Positions 6,389 through 9,257 of a stretch of 9,257 nt of DNA are shown here, one piece after another. Under the pieces are notes generated by a model. It did no database searches and was not told the DNA's origin. It was given only the letters and a program-made list of their open reading frames with translations. Source of the stretch: Deltaproteobacteria bacterium UBA3076 (GTDB lineage Bacteria > Desulfobacterota > Dissulfuribacteria > Dissulfuribacterales > UBA3076); the NCBI GenBank assembly GCA_002367355.1, contig DFBQ01000088.1, positions 1 to 9,257 of the forward strand. Reading direction: 5' to 3'. The translations under genes were made by a program, and so were the position numbers. Within the stretch, counting starts at the first letter, position 1, and every line of letters begins with the position of its first letter.

Positions 6389-6949
6389 ATGGGTTCATTT
6401 CCGCAAGTTGATCCGAGATGCTGTGAAGTTTTGACATCAAGGCAGGTTCCACACAAGGAATGGCATGAACATCAAAAGTGGGTGCGGTATTATATTCACT
6501 TCTGCAATAAATATCGGCACGTACCCGATGATCCTGAGAGTATTTCGCTCTTTATCGGGAAGCCGGCTTCGAAGAATCAAACGTCCGCGCAACAGGATCA
6601 GGCGCGTCGCGCGATAGAATTTTACTTCGTTCTGTTGTCGCCAAAGCCGCCATGCCCGCAAAGAGCAGTATCTGACGTTCCGGCTGCTTCCGAAGTCAAA
6701 GGGAACTTCAGGGTCGTCAAAAAACAAGATGGAGTTAGCCATTATTATCAGGTCTCAAAAGGGGAAACGGATTATTGCCTTCCTGAAAACAGGAAAAAAT
6801 TAGCTTGTTCTCACATGCATGCGGATTCCGGTAACGTTAACCAATTTCAGCCCGTTTTAACGGGATTCCAGTTTCGGTCTTACCTTGGCACGAGGAACGC
6901 CTTGTTAGATGCCAACACACTCTCTTCTGGGACTCTCAGGGCACGCTGA
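6389..6949 (+). pseudogene. Truncated integron-type tyrosine recombinase, N-terminal domain only
   Basis: The frame encodes up to 198 residues from the ATG at 6353 or, more likely, 186 from the ATG at 6389 (MGSFPQVDP...), which has a purine-rich GAGAAAGAGA upstream. The segment from WHEHQKWVRYYIHFCNKY to QTSAQQDQARRAIEFYF has the pattern of the SAM-like DNA-binding domain of integron integrases, which precedes a second core-binding domain and the catalytic domain in long-form members. The C-terminal catalytic domain with its Arg, His-x-x-Arg and Tyr residues is wholly missing; the last 50 residues or so (from about LACSHMHAD) look like frame running into unrelated DNA before a stop at 6949, 5 bases from the end of the convergent ATPase gene. 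It cannot be an active recombinase by itself. It points to past insertion or rearrangement at this locus. Recognition is from pattern memory, so moderate confidence. Confidence 0.6.
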
Positions 6950-6954
6950 GACGG

Positions 6955-9257
6955 TCATGTTGTTTTGAAGGCGAACTTAGTCTCGCATTTCACACATACT
7001 GGTCTGTCCATCCTCTTCGGTCTCTTGAACCTATCAGCCCCGCAACAAGGGCAAACGAACAGCCCGCGAAAGTACTTGAACTCTTGCCAGCGCTGCTTCT
7101 CGTCGCCTGGGGAAGGCCAAGCACTCGGGTCGTCAGAGAAGTGGCTTCCAAAGTTCTCAAGTTCTCCAGTCTGCAGGCTGATAAGGAACGGATTTGAGAT
7201 TCCCGACACCTGCGGCGGGCTTATCTTGCTGATCTTGAGAAACTTATGCAAAGCTATGGCCAGTTCTGACCGCTCATAAGTGTATGGTCTGTGAACATCT
7301 CTGATTTCAACTTCGACGCGGAACCCGCGGCAGATGTCAAGAAGCCATTCCTCTTCTGCTTGACGGATGTCGTTTGCGGCACATTGGCCACTGCTGAGCT
7401 TCCCTTCGATTAGAGCATCACCAACTCTGTGGTCGTGAAATCTGGGTCCGAAGCTAGGATCTAGGGCCGTGATACGTTTGAAGACCCAAGATGATTGTGG
7501 AAGGTGCTCTTTGAGATACGCGAAGAGTCGCTCATCGTGAGTAACAAGAAGGACTTGGAAGTCGGCGAAATGAGCTGCAATCATGGACGCAATTGCTCTC
7601 CGGTGATCCGCGTCATAGGAGGTGACCACGTCGTCCAGCACAACCAAGGGCACTCGGTTGTTGAATAGTTGAATAGCGGCCAAGCGCAAGCTAAGTGCCA
7701 GTGTATGCACTTGAGAATCACTGAGATAGCCGCTTGGTGCAACGCCCTTTCGATTAGGTGAGAAATCAACCAACAGGCTGAGTTGTGGTTGTCTGGTCTC
7801 TGTGGACAAGTCAAGTGTAATAGCCGGTGCCTCTGTTTGGTCAGCGTGGACGGCCCGGTAGAGCTCGTTGACTCTCTCTTTGAGCGTATCAATGACCATT
7901 TGTACGTGTGTTCTTATCTTGGACCCGACACTGGTTTCCAGTTCTGTGAGGGATTGAAGCAGAGCGCGTGCTGCCACGCGGGTATTCTCATTCCGATCGG
8001 CTTCAACTTTCAGCTGAATGAGTTCGTCCAGAGTGGCCAAGCACTTGGCGTATGTATGATCCCCCTGTTGTTCCTCGATGCATTGCCGTTTTTTGTCCAC
8101 TTGGGTCGTCACGGCTATTAACATACTCTTGACATAGGTGGAATCTGGCAGTGGCTGATTCAATTGCCAGACCTCGAGCTGAGCGACGTAGTCCTCCACA
8201 TCCTCAGCCTGTGTGACAAACCGAGCAGCTCTGAGTGCTGCCTGAGCACTTCTAAGAGCGGTGATCGCATCCGCACGCCTTTGGTGGGTCGTGGAGTTGG
8301 CCGCTGTCAGCGCTTTGACGGCGCTGTTGTACTTCTCAAGAGTGGCAATCTGGGTTTTTAGATGCAGGGCTATGTCTTCCCTGCTGCCTTTCGCAGTGTC
8401 TTGGAGTGGTGTGTCACACACGGGACATGCCTCAATCTCTAGGGAAGTATTGTCGAAGAGTGCTGAGGCCGCATCCCAGACTTCCTTGAACACAGCGTCT
8501 GAAGACTTGGCACGCTCCTCTGTCTCGTTCTTTGTGGCCTTGACCGCTACTGCTGCGGCCGATTCCAAATTCATGATTGCGCCCGTTTCTGATATGGAAC
8601 CGTCATCTTCGTTTGGCTGCTGCTGATAAACTGCCTGAGCCTTCTCCGACACTTCATTGAGCGCAGCTATCCCGACACTCTTGTCCTCCTGCTCCTTTCG
8701 TTCGACTATGAATTGATAGGTAGCATCTTGCGTGTCCAGTTTGTTGATGGTCAGAGTAGAATCCATAGGCTGAAGTTGAGTCGCATTGAACCAGACTAGG
8801 ACTTCTCCCTCATCCCAGGATGTGATGCTCTGCTTCGTGATCCGGCGCACGTCGCGGTCATACTTTTCAGCTGGAGCGTTGGTGGCAAGATCCTGTTGCA
8901 GCTGGAGTCGGAGACTCCGAAGGTTGCGCTCAATAGCTATGAGTGGTGTTAGACCGAACCATCCGGAAACCTCCTGATATCGGTCAAGAGGAGTCTGGTC
9001 CTCCACAAAACGACGCAACTCATAGCCACGAATTAGGAAGTTGAGCTTGCGCACATGCTTGACGATTACCGCTGCATCAGGACAGTCCTCGCACTGCTCT
9101 GAGCTTCGGACGCCTTCGAAGGAACCCGAATTGGTGGCAAAGCTGATTCTGACCTGAGATGTGACACCTGCTTCCTCAGCTTCGACGTGTCCCAAAGCGT
9201 CTCGGCCGGCTTGAGTGCCAGAAAGGAAAATTGGGGGACGTAATTGACTATCTTGAC
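6955..9257 (-). CDS. SMC/Rad50-like AAA (ABC-type) ATPase with zinc hook and C-terminal zinc ribbon, N-terminus outside the window
   Basis: Large coiled-coil ATPase of the SMC/RecN/Rad50 class, which acts on DNA in repair or phage defence. The frame stays open to the right edge (766 residues visible), so the TTG at 9195 is not a real start and the Walker A part is missing. Visible, counting from 9195: a post-Q-loop-like segment LRRFVEDQTPLDRYQEVSGWFGL; a coiled-coil arm; zinc hook CPVC at 257-260 (8416-8427); the returning coiled coil; ABC signature GYLSDSQ with LSDSQ at 491-495; Walker B LVVLDD with Asp521-Asp522; H-loop VTHDE with His553. About 190 further residues follow, with an ELENFGSH stretch and a final zinc ribbon (CPCC and CVKC pairs, 6985-7053). 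The C-terminal extension sets it apart from plain Rad50. Partner genes would lie upstream, off the window. RloC-, Lamassu- and other defence ATPases are possible relatives; I cannot assign one. Confidence 0.9.
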   Translation of the reverse strand, partial: QDSQLRPPIFLSGTQAGRDALGHVEAEEAGVTSQVRISFATNSGSFEGVRSSEQCEDCPDAAVIVKHVRKLNFLIRGYELRRFVEDQTPLDRYQEVSGWFGLTPLIAIERNLRSLRLQLQQDLATNAPAEKYDRDVRRITKQSITSWDEGEVLVWFNATQLQPMDSTLTINKLDTQDATYQFIVERKEQEDKSVGIAALNEVSEKAQAVYQQQPNEDDGSISETGAIMNLESAAAVAVKATKNETEERAKSSDAVFKEVWDAASALFDNTSLEIEACPVCDTPLQDTAKGSREDIALHLKTQIATLEKYNSAVKALTAANSTTHQRRADAITALRSAQAALRAARFVTQAEDVEDYVAQLEVWQLNQPLPDSTYVKSMLIAVTTQVDKKRQCIEEQQGDHTYAKCLATLDELIQLKVEADRNENTRVAARALLQSLTELETSVGSKIRTHVQMVIDTLKERVNELYRAVHADQTEAPAITLDLSTETRQPQLSLLVDFSPNRKGVAPSGYLSDSQVHTLALSLRLAAIQLFNNRVPLVVLDDVVTSYDADHRRAIASMIAAHFADFQVLLVTHDERLFAYLKEHLPQSSWVFKRITALDPSFGPRFHDHRVGDALIEGKLSSGQCAANDIRQAEEEWLLDICRGFRVEVEIRDVHRPYTYERSELAIALHKFLKISKISPPQVSGISNPFLISLQTGELENFGSHFSDDPSAWPSPGDEKQRWQEFKYFRGLFVCPCCGADRFKRPKRMDRPVCVKCETKFAFKTT

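Noticed and set aside
6284..6433. Plus-strand 49-codon frame starting MEVAKKKLKKSF
   Set aside because: Arises in A-tract DNA, has no ribosome site and runs out of frame into the integrase remnant; chance opening is likely.
7581..7892. Minus-strand 103-codon frame within the zinc-hook ATPase
   Set aside because: Out-of-frame overlap with the conserved signature and Walker B region of the ATPase; the possibility of a frameshift was considered, but the main frame is uninterrupted.
9193..9195. TTG at 9195 as the start of the SMC-like ATPase
   Set aside because: The frame continues without a stop to the right edge and the protein from 9195 would lack Walker A; the sequence just upstream still reads as protein, so the gene is partial.
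1..9257. CRISPR array, tRNA, rRNA or riboswitch
   Set aside because: No regularly spaced direct repeats and no tRNA-like or ribosomal RNA sequence were seen on either strand; a short structured RNA in the palindrome cluster cannot be excluded.

Overview
The window looks like a Gram-negative bacterial chromosome, plausibly a proteobacterium or Desulfobacterota-type organism. This rests on the style of the UbiB and patatin proteins and on an integrase fragment resembling the long-form integron integrases I associate with those groups; no ribosomal or taxonomic marker is present. All substantial genes except one broken one lie on the minus strand.

Region A (1 to about 4146) is a tightly packed, moderately GC-rich minus-strand operon read in the order patatin-like phospholipase, UbiB/ABC1 atypical kinase, P-type cation ATPase. 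The patatin and UbiB genes overlap by 14 bases. UbiB and the ATPase are 2 bases apart. All three use non-ATG starts (TTG, TTG, GTG). The ATPase runs off the left edge and lacks its C-terminal half. The three products suggest membrane lipid, quinone or ion homeostasis, and this part looks like ordinary chromosomal backbone.

Region B (about 4147 to 6352) is strikingly AT-rich and looks acquired. It holds two overlapping minus-strand genes: a small nucleotidyltransferase of the MNT/AbiEii-like fold (5304-6074), and a 357-residue protein with a helical, TPR-like N-terminal part and a C-terminal block of three membrane helices (4262-5335). Just upstream is a dense cluster of GC-rich palindromes (6103-6205) set into AT-rich DNA and read through by a doubtful 62-codon frame. 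The nucleotidyltransferase/membrane-protein pair is the best candidate in the window for an undescribed conflict or toxin-antitoxin-like system, but that function is inference.

Region C (about 6353 to 6949) is a plus-strand remnant of an integron-type tyrosine recombinase. It keeps the first SAM-like DNA-binding domain and lacks the catalytic domain.

Region D (6955 to the right edge) is the C-terminal part of a large SMC/Rad50-like ATPase with a CPVC zinc hook, an LSDSQ signature, Walker B, an H-loop and a C-terminal zinc ribbon. The Walker A end and any partner genes lie beyond the right edge. Such ATPases are common in anti-phage and DNA-repair loci. Together, B to D read as a mosaic accessory island abutting the backbone operon in A.
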